From NCBI RefSeq assembly GCF_012976305.1, contig NZ_JABDSR010000006.1, positions 97,541 through 161,540 of the forward strand: a stretch of 64,000 nt of DNA, read 5' to 3'. Of the stretch, positions 54,287 to 63,856 are shown piece after piece (positions within the stretch are counted from its first letter, which is position 1; every line of letters begins with the position of its first letter). Source of the DNA: Peptoniphilus faecalis. Lineage in GTDB: Bacteria > Bacillota > Clostridia > Tissierellales > Peptoniphilaceae. The translations under genes and the position numbers were made by a program. A model generated the notes under the pieces. It was given only the letters and a program-made list of their open reading frames with translations, had not been told where the DNA came from and searched no databases.

Positions 54287-55672
54287 ATGGAAAACAAAAA
54301 TTTAAAACCTAAGGCTAATGGTGCAGCACTTCTTCCTTTTATAGTTTTTGTGCTTGTATATCTTGCTACTGGAATCATTTTAAATTCAATGGGAGTAGAA
54401 ATGGCATTCTACCAAGTAGCAGCACCAGTATGTATTTTGCCAGCTATTATTTTGGCTTTTATTATGTTTAAAGGCTCGATTGATGACAAATTTAACGATT
54501 TTGTTCGCGGTTGTGGAGACGAAAACATAATCATAATGTGTCTTATCTACATATTAGCTGGAGCATTTGCAACAGTTTCTAAGTCATCTGGTGGAGTTGA
54601 CTCTGTTGTAAACTTTGCACTTTCTTTAATTCCTGTTCAATATATTACAGCTGGAATATTTTTAATCAGTTGTTTTATTTCCATCTCTACAGGAACTTCT
54701 GTAGGGACTATTTCAGCAGTTGGCCCTATCGCAGTTGGCGTTGCTGCAAAGGGAAATCTTCCTCTACCACTTGTGCTCGGAGCACTTGTAGGCGGAGCAA
54801 TGTTTGGCGATAATCTATCAGTTATCTCTGATACAACAATTGCCGCAACAAGAACTCAAAATGTAGGTATGAAAGACAAGTTTAGAGCAAATATTAAAAT
54901 TGCCATTCCTGCAGCTGTAATTACTTTTGTAATTTTATTAATTGTAGGAAAGCCTAAAAGCGAAGTTGTTCTTGACGATTTGAATTATAATTTTATTTTA
55001 ATAGTTCCATATCTTTTCGTATTAATCTCAGCTCTTGCTGGAATGAATGTATTTTTGGTATTAACTAGTGGAATTGTGCTATCAGGAATTATTGGAATAT
55101 TCACTGGTGGACTAACTATGATGACCTTCGCTCAAAATATTTTTGAAGGATTTAGTGGAATGTTTGAAATTTTTCTATTATCACTATTAACTGGAGGGCT
55201 TTCCTATATGGTTTCTAGCAACGGTGGTATTGAATGGCTTGTTGAAAAAATTAGAAGCTTCGCAAAAGATGTTAAATCTGCTGAAATTTCAATTGCTCTT
55301 TTAACTCTATTGACAGATGCCGCTACTGCAAACAACACTGTTGCAATTATTATAGATGGTCCTGTTGCAAAGGAAATTTCAAGAGACTTTAAAGTTGATC
55401 CAAGAAGATCTGCTTCCTTCCTAGATACCTTCTCTTGCGTAATGCAAGGTATAATTCCTTATGGTGCACAAATTTTAATCGCAGCTGGACTTACTAAAGA
55501 ACTTGGTACACTAGCTGTATCCCCTGTTCAAATAATTCCATTTTTATGGTATCAAGCACTACTTGCTGTATTTGCAATTCTTTCAATCTTTATTAGATTT
55601 GCAGATCCTAAAGATAAATGGGATTTTGAAAATGACGTGCCCCTAAGTGAAAATAATATAAACGCAAAATAA
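54287..55672 (+). CDS. NhaC-family Na+/H+ (or amino-acid/H+) antiporter
   Basis: 461 aa, about eleven helices. NhaC/MleN features: STGTSVGTISAVGPIAVG, VLGALVGGAMFGDNLSVISDTTIAA and the second-half LLTDAATANNTVAIIIDGPVA. The ATG at 54287 has AAGGAGG 7 nt before it; upstream in-frame codons are excluded. It is directly followed by methionine gamma-lyase, so it may exchange substrate or product (for example methionine or a keto acid) rather than only Na+; this is inference. Confidence 0.83.
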   Translation: MENKNLKPKANGAALLPFIVFVLVYLATGIILNSMGVEMAFYQVAAPVCILPAIILAFIMFKGSIDDKFNDFVRGCGDENIIIMCLIYILAGAFATVSKSSGGVDSVVNFALSLIPVQYITAGIFLISCFISISTGTSVGTISAVGPIAVGVAAKGNLPLPLVLGALVGGAMFGDNLSVISDTTIAATRTQNVGMKDKFRANIKIAIPAAVITFVILLIVGKPKSEVVLDDLNYNFILIVPYLFVLISALAGMNVFLVLTSGIVLSGIIGIFTGGLTMMTFAQNIFEGFSGMFEIFLLSLLTGGLSYMVSSNGGIEWLVEKIRSFAKDVKSAEISIALLTLLTDAATANNTVAIIIDGPVAKEISRDFKVDPRRSASFLDTFSCVMQGIIPYGAQILIAAGLTKELGTLAVSPVQIIPFLWYQALLAVFAILSIFIRFADPKDKWDFENDVPLSENNINAK

Positions 55673-55728
55673 TTGTAAGAAAGTAATTTTATTAAAAGAA
55701 TTTAATTTTATTTAAAAAGGAGAAAATT

Positions 55729-56931
55729 ATGAATAGTAAAGACGAACTTAAAAAAATGCATTTTGAAACTAAAGCAATTCACGGTGGATACGAAAAAAAT
55801 AAATATGGTGCTCTAGCAACTCCAATATATCAAACATCTACATTTATCTTTGACAATGCAGAACAAGGCGGAAGAAGATTTGCACTAGAAGAAGATGGCT
55901 ACATCTATTCAAGACTTGGAAACCCTACTAATGCACAAGTAGAAGAAAAAGTTGCTCTTCTAGAAGAAGGTGAAGCTTGCGTTTCAGCTGCATCAGGAAT
56001 GGGTGCCATTACTTCATCAATTTGGCCTTTCATTAAATGTGGCGATCACATGATAGCTGCAAAAACACTTTATGGATGTACTTTTGCATTTTTAGAACAC
56101 TCAGTATCAAAAATGGGCGTTGAAGTAGATTTTGTAGACATTACCAATGTCGATAATATCTTAAACTTAATGAAGGAGAACACAAAAATTATCTACTTAG
56201 AAACTCCAGCAAATCCTAATATGGATATCTGTGACATAGAAGAAGTTTCTAAGAGAGTTCACGAAAAAAATAAAGACTGTCTAGTAATCGTAGACAACAC
56301 TTATTGTACACCTTATATTCAAAGACCACTTACACTAGGCGCAGATATTGTAGTTCACTCTGCAACTAAATATTTGAACGGTCACGGCGACGTTATTGCT
56401 GGCTTTGCAATTGGTAGAAAAGAGCTAATTGACCAAGTTAGACTAGTTGGCATTAAGGACTGTACAGGTGCTGTACTTGCACCCTTTAATGCATATCTAA
56501 TCCTAAGAGGAATGAAAACTCTACAAATTAGAATGGATAAACACTGTTCAAACGCAATGAAAGTTGCAGAATTTTTGGAAAAAAATCCAAAAGTTAAAAG
56601 TATTCAATATCCAGGACTTAAATCCTTCAAATACTATGATATAGCTAAAAAACAAATGGCACTCCCAGGCGCAATGATTGCCTTTGAAATTGAAGGAGGA
56701 AAAGAAGCCGGTGCAAAGCTTATGAATAGCGTTAAACTTTGTACATTAGCAGTATCACTTGGTGATGCAGAAACACTTATCCAACATCCTGCTTCAATGA
56801 CTCACTCTCCTTACACAGCTGAAGAAAGAGCCGCTGCAGGAATCTCTGAAGGTCTAATTAGACTTTCTGTTGGACTTGAAAATGCAGAGGACATAATAGA
56901 AGATTTAAAACAAGCATTAGACCAAATATAA
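55729..56931 (+). CDS. megL: Methionine gamma-lyase
   Basis: 400 aa Cys/Met-metabolism PLP enzyme. PLP lysine in HSATKYLNGHGDVIAGF, phosphate loop AASGMGAI, substrate Tyr/Arg in YSRLGNPTN, and the Cys in KTLYGCTFAFLEH (Cys116 of the P. putida enzyme), which marks gamma-lyases that act on methionine. Splits methionine to methanethiol, ammonia and 2-oxobutyrate. RBS AAAGGAG. In one operon with the NhaC-type antiporter, followed by a strong terminator. Links to the Met T-box controlled uptake system at 48-51 kb as the catabolic outlet. Confidence 0.92.
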   Translation: MNSKDELKKMHFETKAIHGGYEKNKYGALATPIYQTSTFIFDNAEQGGRRFALEEDGYIYSRLGNPTNAQVEEKVALLEEGEACVSAASGMGAITSSIWPFIKCGDHMIAAKTLYGCTFAFLEHSVSKMGVEVDFVDITNVDNILNLMKENTKIIYLETPANPNMDICDIEEVSKRVHEKNKDCLVIVDNTYCTPYIQRPLTLGADIVVHSATKYLNGHGDVIAGFAIGRKELIDQVRLVGIKDCTGAVLAPFNAYLILRGMKTLQIRMDKHCSNAMKVAEFLEKNPKVKSIQYPGLKSFKYYDIAKKQMALPGAMIAFEIEGGKEAGAKLMNSVKLCTLAVSLGDAETLIQHPASMTHSPYTAEERAAAGISEGLIRLSVGLENAEDIIEDLKQALDQI

Positions 56932-56982
56932 AACTATATTATAAAAAATAGTTTTCAATAAATCTATCCAGAAATTTAAGGC

Positions 56983-57018
56983 GATGTTGCAGAATAGATA
57001 ATTCTATTCTGCAACATC
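56983..57018 (+). terminator. Terminator after megL
   Basis: Perfect arms GATGTTGCAGAATAG/CTATTCTGCAACATC with a 6-nt loop, followed by a T-rich tail. It marks the end of the core-type genes before the mobile island. Confidence 0.9.
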
Positions 57019-57101
57019 ACTTTATTTTTTGTCCTCATGTAAACCACTTGGAACTATTATTCAATTTATTCTTTTTACAAATGTTTCCATTTTAATCCCA
57101 G

Positions 57102-57323
57102 TTACAGTTTTTCATCTTCTATAACCGTTGATTTTACAAGGTTTTTTGTTTTTTTGCGACTACCGAAAATCGCAGTTTCACTACTCTCCGCGCTCTGCGC
57201 TATTTTTCGGGTAAAACTCCCACACAGGGGAGTTTTACTCCCATTCTTCTTTTCCAAACGTACAGTATATACCAAACCATTCAAAATACTACATTCTAAT
57301 TTTTCTTGTATCACTAAATCCAT
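57102..57323 (-). CDS. Doubtful ORF at the island edge
   Basis: 73 codons, basic and Ser/Lys-rich (LEKKNGSKTP, FGSRKKTKNLVKS), no family recognised. Its DNA includes the inverted repeat at 57211-57238 and is less AT-rich than the surroundings. It may be a remnant of a mobile-element gene. RBS not convincing. Confidence 0.25.
   Translation of the reverse strand: MDLVIQEKLECSILNGLVYTVRLEKKNGSKTPLCGSFTRKIAQSAESSETAIFGSRKKTKNLVKSTVIEDEKL
57211..57238. repeat. Perfect inverted repeat
   Basis: GTAAAACTCCC and GGGAGTTTTAC around a 6-nt centre, no T-run beyond. It lies in the stretch between megL and the restriction operon, which is richer in GC than its neighbours. Confidence 0.6.
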
Positions 57324-57383
57324 CTAATTATAGGACATTTTCAGATTTTTAGTCCCGTCCCAGTCCCAGTACCGGAGAAAAAT

Positions 57384-57485
57384 TTATAAGTTTTTAATTC
57401 TCTCCGTTTCTCTATCATCAATCTCGAAGGAACCGTCATTTACTTCATTAAGTCTTTTTATAAGTCTCCCAATTAGATCAGGCAT
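57384..57485 (-). CDS. Small ORF or 3' remnant
   Basis: 33 codons, MPDLIGRLIKRLNEV..., ending ETERIKNL. Charged and helical with normal-looking amino-acid use, but without a clear RBS, so it may be the tail of a lost gene at the island boundary. The rest of 57020-57729 holds nothing else recognisable. Confidence 0.25.
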   Translation of the reverse strand: MPDLIGRLIKRLNEVNDGSFEIDDRETERIKNL

Positions 57486-57729
57486 TTTTTATTTAACTTT
57501 TTTCACTCAATCTTTATCAAAATATATTGGATAGTTTTTATAATTTATTTTTTAATATTATAAATATAAATCTTTAATTTCAGTATTTAATTTTCAGATA
57601 TACCCATTATTATTAACAATATCGATTCAAAAAAATAAACTAACCAAAAAACTCAATAAATGTTTCACTATACAATTTATCCAAAAAGTAAGTAAATAAA
57701 TTTTTGCTAATGCAAAACATTCTAATTAA

Positions 57730-59817
57730 TTACATCTTATCTTGAGATACAAACAATAAGTAAGAGTAAAGTAAATTAAATATAGGTTGATCCCCTTTAT
57801 AGAATTCCTCATTAACAATACGCGTTAATCCATGAGTTGAATAGTTATATTTATCTACAAAAGTTCCTGTTATTAAACTATGCTTGTTTGCTTCGTATAT
57901 GCTAGTCAACGCTCTCCTATCTCTATCATCCGTTACTTTAGAAAACAAATTATTTTTTATACCATTTTCAAAAAATATTTTTTTAAAATTTTCTTTCAAA
58001 TATTCACTTTTGTCTTCATTAAGTGAATCCAAAATTTCACAACAGATTACTTCTATCAATGTTCTTATAGATGCTACTCTCAACATTTTACAGCTATCAT
58101 TATCATAAACTTGATTAAATTCATTTATAAAATTTACTAAGTCTCTATCTAATACAGAAGTTTTATTTAACTTAATAAATGGATGTAAAAATCCTGTTTT
58201 ATTAACCTTTATATCAACTGTTTTTTTAACACAAGGAATTGATTGATTAAAATCAAATTCTTTACTCGATATTTTATCAATAAACTTAATATTAAAGACA
58301 ATATCTGAAGGACTCATTACAATAAGCTTCTCATTTTTTGAATCAAAAGATATATTCTTTGCTGGCTGAATATCTATATGTTGTGGTATTATTTGTTTAG
58401 TTCCTTTACAATCTGTGGCTTCTAAAATATCATCTAAACGATACTCCTTGGCTACTTCTAATTCATTTAAAATAAATCTCATCTTTGCATCAGGATAGTC
58501 TAGTACACTTATATTAGTTGTATCACCATTGTTATATTCTATTTTCCAATCGCCAATCTTCATTGAGTTGAAAATTTTTTCAACATTATTTTGATAATAT
58601 ATTGTTCTAATATTTGTATCATCTATTTCATTATCTTTTAGCGATTCTCCTTTTAGCATCTTTATATTTCTGTTTTTTGGTTTTTGTTGAATCTCTAACT
58701 CTTCTATTTCTTTTATCCTAACCTGAGAATCAGAAGAAATGTAATTCAGGAAATCCTGAAATAAAAGCTGGTTCTTTGATTCTATTAACATAGTTCTATC
58801 GGAATTAAAATCCAAAATTCCCTTTTCCATCAAAAAAGCATTAATAATACCTACTTGCTGTCGTATTACTTTGCTAGATTTCATAGATGCATTAACTTCA
58901 ACATTATACAGCTCATTACTAAAATAAACATTGTTAAAATAAACTAATGGTGAAATTTTCTTTAGATTTTGATCTTTATAATAATCAGAAACATTTTTAA
59001 CGCCTCCTTTACTCAATTTGAAATACGTTATTTGAAATTTAATTCCAAATTTATTATTTTTCAATATTCTATTATATTTTTTATCAATATCTATGTCGTA
59101 CCATGAATTATTTATGCATATCCTATAATAAAAGCAATCATTTGCATAATTTTTGTCGCTATCAAAAAACGCTTCCGCTATAATTTTATTTTTAAGTGAT
59201 AAATTACTAATATCAGAATTTATGTTTTTTGAATTTTTCATAAGATTGTTCAATTTTATTTCAAATGAATCATCAATTATTGAATTCTGCAATTTTAAAA
59301 AATTCGATGGATTATTTAAGACCTTGCAAAATATCTCCATAGTCTCACTATTTAAATTTTCAATAACTATTTTAGTTCCGTGTTTTTTCACATCAACACT
59401 TGCACTTTTAGAGATATCAACATTTGAATCATAAATATCTTTCAAGTTTTCAATCTCATTCATATCTATTGAAAAAGAATAATCTAATTCTTGCTTTGAA
59501 GTATGTACAGTAACCTTACTTCCAAATTTAAAAACAGAAAAAAATCCCAATCCCTTTTCTCCCGAAATAATTCTTCCATTTTTAATTACACCATATTCTT
59601 TATTGCTGTGACTGACAATTAATAAATCACGAATATCACTTAAGTCCATTCCCTCGCCATCATCTATGATTTCAATCATTTCATCATATATATTAATCTC
59701 AATATAACTAGCCATAGCTTCATAAGCGTTCTTTATCAACTCAACCATCGAATAAGTAGTACTCGGAATCTTTTCAGAAATTTCTTTAATTATTTTTCCA
59801 GATACTGATAATCTCAT
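57730..59817 (-). CDS. GHKL (MutL/Hsp90/MORC-like) ATPase of a restriction operon
   Basis: 695 aa. The N-terminal Bergerat ATP site is complete: ELIKNAYEA (N box, residues 26-34), DDGEGMD (G1 box), GEKGLGFFSVFKFG (lid/G2) and a later GTKIVIENL strand. The middle (about 200-500) is mixed alpha/beta with no recognised fold; the C-terminal part from about 550 is helical and ends in a segment around EANKHSLITGTFV. No nuclease or helicase motif seen. 9 nt downstream of the amino-methyltransferase gene and in one operon with the HaeIII-like system. GHKL ATPases in bacterial restriction operons are known and considered relatives of eukaryotic MORC; the action here is not known. Confidence 0.8.
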   Translation of the reverse strand: MRLSVSGKIIKEISEKIPSTTYSMVELIKNAYEAMASYIEINIYDEMIEIIDDGEGMDLSDIRDLLIVSHSNKEYGVIKNGRIISGEKGLGFFSVFKFGSKVTVHTSKQELDYSFSIDMNEIENLKDIYDSNVDISKSASVDVKKHGTKIVIENLNSETMEIFCKVLNNPSNFLKLQNSIIDDSFEIKLNNLMKNSKNINSDISNLSLKNKIIAEAFFDSDKNYANDCFYYRICINNSWYDIDIDKKYNRILKNNKFGIKFQITYFKLSKGGVKNVSDYYKDQNLKKISPLVYFNNVYFSNELYNVEVNASMKSSKVIRQQVGIINAFLMEKGILDFNSDRTMLIESKNQLLFQDFLNYISSDSQVRIKEIEELEIQQKPKNRNIKMLKGESLKDNEIDDTNIRTIYYQNNVEKIFNSMKIGDWKIEYNNGDTTNISVLDYPDAKMRFILNELEVAKEYRLDDILEATDCKGTKQIIPQHIDIQPAKNISFDSKNEKLIVMSPSDIVFNIKFIDKISSKEFDFNQSIPCVKKTVDIKVNKTGFLHPFIKLNKTSVLDRDLVNFINEFNQVYDNDSCKMLRVASIRTLIEVICCEILDSLNEDKSEYLKENFKKIFFENGIKNNLFSKVTDDRDRRALTSIYEANKHSLITGTFVDKYNYSTHGLTRIVNEEFYKGDQPIFNLLYSYLLFVSQDKM

Positions 59818-59826
59818 TATTACCTC

Positions 59827-61077
59827 CTACTTTGTGAATATTAAAATTGTTTCTTCGGATATAGATTTTACGACCTTTTCATTCTCAGTCATAGAAAGTG
59901 TAAGTGGTGTTTTTTTATATAATATATTTCTATTAAATTTAGAAACCACTTGTAATCCCATTTTACCCGCTATTTCTATCGTTATGTTATCTAAAGGTTG
60001 CCTTACTGTATCTACACTCCTATTGCCAACCGTCATTATTAAATAGCCACTCTTTGATAAGCATTTCTTCATGCATTTAAGTGATATATAATAATCTTCA
60101 AAGAAATTAATTACTTTTGCTTGCTTTTTTAATGAAATTTTGTCTAAGAAATCTTTCAATGATTTTATATCTTTAGTATTAATTATTTTTCTTTTTTCTC
60201 CACCGACACTTATCTTATCTATAGTTGTATATTTTTCTAATAACTCCTGACTGCAATATAAGTCTTTTGAGTCAATCCATTTTAAGAATAAAATAGAAGC
60301 TTGTCCGTATGTTACTGTTGTCGGATTATCACCATACGGTGGGGAAGTACATATAATGTCAAATTCCCCTTTTAATTTATTATTGATGATACTACTTGAA
60401 TCACCGTATATTATATTTGAACTAGTTGTATTGCTATAATTTAAATATTCTGAATTATCGTTAATAATTTTGATGAAATATTCTATACATCTATCTTCTA
60501 TTAAATCTATTTTATCCTTTGGAAGGGCGTGTAATTTAAATGTACTAGTCCTATCATTGCTAAATTTGAATATAACTTCAGATAAACAAATCCAAAAAAA
60601 CTTTCTAATATCTTGATTTTTTTCTAATAGTATACAATGCCTTATTTGGCTCAAAGATCTTATTATATCCTCTCTAAACCACTTTTTAATATTATAAAAA
60701 TCATATATTGGAAAATTTGATTCCTTTCCCAAATTACTCTTAACTTTTGAAATAGCATCATAAATATCCGTTCTATTATATTTATGAGTTTTTACAAACG
60801 ACAATAATGTAGCGTAGGGATTTATATCGATCCCCACAGAATTAATTCCTAACTCTTGTGCGATAACTAAAGTTGTTCCAGAACCACAAAAAGGATCTAG
60901 TAAAGTAATATTTTCGTTATTCAAGTGCTCACTTATAATGCTGAGTAGTTGATACTGCATATCTGGAACCATAGTGGCAGGGTATTTGCCAATATTGTGT
61001 ATGCCTGATTTAGTTGTCCCTTTGAAGTCCCAATAATCTTGAGGATATCTATTTAATTCTTCGGCTATTTTATTCAT
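59827..61077 (-). CDS. Amino-type (N6-A or N4-C) DNA methyltransferase
   Basis: 416 aa from the ATG at 61077 (GGAAGTAGAGAG upstream; a GTG six codons earlier is possible). SAM motif I LLDPFCGSGTTLVIAQELG with the acidic GIDINPYA follows the N-terminus, and catalytic motif IV TSPPYGDN is about 180 residues later. So the order is I then IV, and the SPPY form indicates exocyclic amino methylation. The segment between is helical and probably holds target recognition. It sits between the HaeIII-like endonuclease and the GHKL ATPase, so it may protect a second, non-GGCC site or belong to a module with the ATPase. Confidence 0.85.
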   Translation of the reverse strand: MNKIAEELNRYPQDYWDFKGTTKSGIHNIGKYPATMVPDMQYQLLSIISEHLNNENITLLDPFCGSGTTLVIAQELGINSVGIDINPYATLLSFVKTHKYNRTDIYDAISKVKSNLGKESNFPIYDFYNIKKWFREDIIRSLSQIRHCILLEKNQDIRKFFWICLSEVIFKFSNDRTSTFKLHALPKDKIDLIEDRCIEYFIKIINDNSEYLNYSNTTSSNIIYGDSSSIINNKLKGEFDIICTSPPYGDNPTTVTYGQASILFLKWIDSKDLYCSQELLEKYTTIDKISVGGEKRKIINTKDIKSLKDFLDKISLKKQAKVINFFEDYYISLKCMKKCLSKSGYLIMTVGNRSVDTVRQPLDNITIEIAGKMGLQVVSKFNRNILYKKTPLTLSMTENEKVVKSISEETILIFTK

Positions 61078-61085
61078 AAAACTCT

Positions 61086-62042
61086 CTACTTCCACTTACA
61101 ATCTATAGAAATAATAGTGGTAGGCATACCTATTATTTGTATATCAAACTTTAAACTTGTTTCTACCTTTGTTGCTGCATTGTGTATTCTAAAGCTAAAT
61201 TGCCAACCTCTATCAAGGTATAGTTCCAAAGTATTTTTACTTCCTGGTCTAAGTTCTAAGCTTACAATTCTTGTTGGTAACGAAGCTATTGGTAGCTTGG
61301 CACTTCTTTTTCGTACATTACCCTCTTTATTCAAAGTACCTCTCAGGTTATAGCTTTGAACTTGTGTCATTTGTTTACTGTCAATACCAATTACTTTATA
61401 AAAATCGAACTCTCCAAGAAGATACTCAACCATTAATTTTGGAATATCTTTACCATAAACATTATTTTGTCTATCAATTTCATCCTTAAAAGCATTTAGA
61501 AGTGGTAAATAGACATCGTCTTCTTTGCTAGGAAGATCTCTCCATTTTGATCCTTTTGATTTTTCTTCTTCTAAATACTCAAAAATAGGTCTTATATCCT
61601 TCCAATAATTATCAGAGCATTTAATTCCATACCATTTTTCTCCAAAGTCTAATCCTTTAGATAATCTACTGTGCTTAACGGCAAAATGATTATGCTTTAC
61701 ACTAAGACCAATTTCCCATTCTATTCCCTTCCTAATGATTAATACGTCCCTTACATCTCCATCTTTTCCTTTATCATCAGTTTGAATTTTTAATTCTAAC
61801 TCATCTTCTCCATCGTCTAAAATTAAAGGTTCTAATTCTAAAATAGCATTAGTTCCTGCCAAAGCACTTACTTTATACATATCTTTTTCAGATTCTTTTA
61901 AAGTATTCCATGCCTTTTCAGCAGCCTTATAGCTAGAGTTTTTTTCGATTTTTGAAACTCTATATTTTGATATTTCCTCTTGTAGAGTGTTTAGATATGC
62001 AAATTCATAAGCTCTACCTTGATTATTACTTTTATTACTCAT
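61086..62042 (-). CDS. HaeIII-family type II restriction endonuclease
   Basis: 318 aa, matching the length of R.HaeIII. The N-terminus SNKSNNQGRAYEFAYL and KNSSYKAAEKAWNTL are close to what is known of HaeIII, and GLSVKHNHFAVKHSRLS gives the D/E..K-rich catalytic region. Predicted to cut GGCC. It is 10 nt behind the matching C5 methyltransferase gene, the order usual for such systems. Specificity is inferred from family resemblance of both proteins. Confidence 0.9.
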   Translation of the reverse strand: MSNKSNNQGRAYEFAYLNTLQEEISKYRVSKIEKNSSYKAAEKAWNTLKESEKDMYKVSALAGTNAILELEPLILDDGEDELELKIQTDDKGKDGDVRDVLIIRKGIEWEIGLSVKHNHFAVKHSRLSKGLDFGEKWYGIKCSDNYWKDIRPIFEYLEEEKSKGSKWRDLPSKEDDVYLPLLNAFKDEIDRQNNVYGKDIPKLMVEYLLGEFDFYKVIGIDSKQMTQVQSYNLRGTLNKEGNVRKRSAKLPIASLPTRIVSLELRPGSKNTLELYLDRGWQFSFRIHNAATKVETSLKFDIQIIGMPTTIISIDCKWK

Positions 62043-62052
62043 AAGAACACCT

Positions 62053-63075
62053 CTAAACCATTTGTAATTGTTTTGGACAAGAAAACATATTAGGTTTATT
62101 CAATGCTATGTCAATGGCTTTTGCCATTTCATATGCCAAGTTTACAGGCACAGCATTGCCTATCATCTTATAAGCATCATTTAAATTTATATAATAAAAT
62201 TTAAAATCATCTGGAAATCCTTGTATTCTTGCACATTCTCTAACTGATAATCTTCTATATAATTTTTCTTTACCTGGTTCAAATATCTGTTTATTTTTCT
62301 CTTTTTTAATCATTTTTGGAGCTTGAGGGTGCAATTGACATTGACGACCTGATGCCTGCACAGTAAAAGCTTGTTCATCCCAATCTCTCACTCTATTTCT
62401 ACTCATAAATATAGGGGAATACGCACCAATAAAATATTCATGATTTAAAAATTTACAATTATTCCCATTAGTTTTATTTTTCTCTAATGCTGGTATTGCA
62501 TTATCTTTTAAATCATAAATGGCATCTCTAAAAGTTAATTTGTAATCATAAGGTTTAGGTGGTAAGTCAAAACTTATTTTCAAATCTTTTCTAAAACCAA
62601 CATAAAAAACTCTTTTTCTATCTTGAGGAACACCATAATCACTAGCATTTAACAAATGAATAAATACATCGTATCCCGCATCTTCAAATTGAGAAATAAT
62701 ATTTTGAACAGCACTATTATGTCTTTTCGCCATCATTCCTTTTACATTTTCAGCAAGGAAAAATTTAGGTTTTTTATCTCTTAAAATCCTAATGTATTGA
62801 TAAAATAACTGTCCTCTTGGATCTTCAATTCCTTTTAATGCACCTGCTTCACTCCATGATTGGCAAGGTGGTCCACCAATTATACCATCGCATTCTGGAA
62901 AAAAATCTGATGGAATTTTACATATATCGCCTTTTATCAATTTTGCTTCATGGTTTTTTTCATATGTTTCCCAAATGGTTTTATCAAATTCATTGGCTGC
63001 TACTATCTCATAACCAGCCTTTTGAAATCCTAAGTCAAGTCCACCTGCTCCTGAAAACAAACTAATCAATTTCAT
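62053..63075 (-). CDS. Cytosine-5 DNA methyltransferase, M.HaeIII-like
   Basis: 340 aa. Motif [18 protein letters not shown], motif [14 protein letters not shown] (catalytic Cys), motif [12 protein letters not shown], motif [16 protein letters not shown], the target-recognition segment [27 protein letters not shown] and motif [14 protein letters not shown] are all intact. The TRD resembles that of M.HaeIII, pointing to GGCC. Overlaps the small XRE gene by 14 nt. Confidence 0.95.
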   Translation of the reverse strand: MKLISLFSGAGGLDLGFQKAGYEIVAANEFDKTIWETYEKNHEAKLIKGDICKIPSDFFPECDGIIGGPPCQSWSEAGALKGIEDPRGQLFYQYIRILRDKKPKFFLAENVKGMMAKRHNSAVQNIISQFEDAGYDVFIHLLNASDYGVPQDRKRVFYVGFRKDLKISFDLPPKPYDYKLTFRDAIYDLKDNAIPALEKNKTNGNNCKFLNHEYFIGAYSPIFMSRNRVRDWDEQAFTVQASGRQCQLHPQAPKMIKKEKNKQIFEPGKEKLYRRLSVRECARIQGFPDDFKFYYINLNDAYKMIGNAVPVNLAYEMAKAIDIALNKPNMFSCPKQLQMV

Positions 63076-63298
63076 CTTTTATCTCCTCTGTTTCAAACTC
63101 TATGCATTCCATAACATCTGATATATCACAATTCAATGTATTACAAATTCTTAAAAGGACATCTGTAGTAACATTTTGTCCATTTTTTATTTTATAAAAT
63201 GTACTTTTACTTATTTGTGCTTTGTCCATAAGTTCAGTACTTTTCATTTCTAAGTCTATAAGTTTTTTAAACAATTTTTTATAACTAAATTTCAACAT
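63062..63298 (-). CDS. XRE-type controller-like regulator
   Basis: 78 aa, a Cro/C1 helix-turn-helix: [39 protein letters not shown]. Size and position, first in the restriction operon and overlapping the methyltransferase gene, suggest a C-protein-like timing regulator, though its C-terminal ends in an acidic tail. A TATAAT-containing promoter lies about 45 nt upstream. The RBS GGGAG is far (16 nt) from this ATG, so the start is uncertain. Confidence 0.75.
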   Translation of the reverse strand: MLKFSYKKLFKKLIDLEMKSTELMDKAQISKSTFYKIKNGQNVTTDVLLRICNTLNCDISDVMECIEFETEEIKDEID

Positions 63299-63405
63299 AA
63301 GATATTCGAAACAACTCCCTATATTTATCTATATTGTCTTAATTATACCATTAAAACCATTCTTTTAATAGGCTTTTATTCTCTTATCTCGAACTGATTA
63401 AATAA

Positions 63406-63740
63406 TTATTTTCTTAATAAAAGGGAATGTATATCCCATATTTCTTTTGCCAATTTTTCTATTTTTTCTCTCATATAGTCAATATCTTTCTTGTAAATAA
63501 CACCAGTTGTATTAGTAGCTTTTGCGATCTGGTTTATATTATTTGTTGCACTTGAAAGTAGCCATTGGAGATCTCTAAATGGTTCTAGGTCTACAATATA
63601 AATTTCTTTTTCTAATGCACATTTTCTTAAAATTGGGACATGGTTTTACAATTTGCAAATTTCATTTTCTTTTCAAATATTTCTTTTTCTTCATCTGTTA
63701 AATATATTTTTAGTTGATTTTTTCTTGTTCTATTATACAT
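63406..63740 (-). pseudogene. mobC: MobC-type mobilisation protein, frameshifted
   Basis: RBS AAGGAG and an ATG open MYNRTRKNQLKIYLTDEEKEIF...CKTMSQF, then stop at 63627. One frame over, the protein continues LRKCALEKEIYIVDLEPFRDLQWLLSSATNNINQIAKATN...WDIHSLLLRK to 63406. Together this is a MobC relaxosome protein with its NxNQIAK motif. One T is missing from a short T run at about 63630-63634; adding it restores the frame. So a mobilisable element was here. Confidence 0.8.
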
Positions 63741-63856
63741 GTTCTTCTCCTTTGCACTTATTTTGGGGTCTTAGGGTTCTCCCTAATAAGGTAAGATTCA
63801 TAAAATTATATAGCCTTAAAAGCTATTGATTTTTTGATTTTTTTGTAAGTGTGTAC

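Noticed and set aside
57020..57730. Possible attachment site or tRNA at the left edge of the island
   Set aside because: No tRNA gene or clear direct repeat with the 63-64 kb end could be found by eye.
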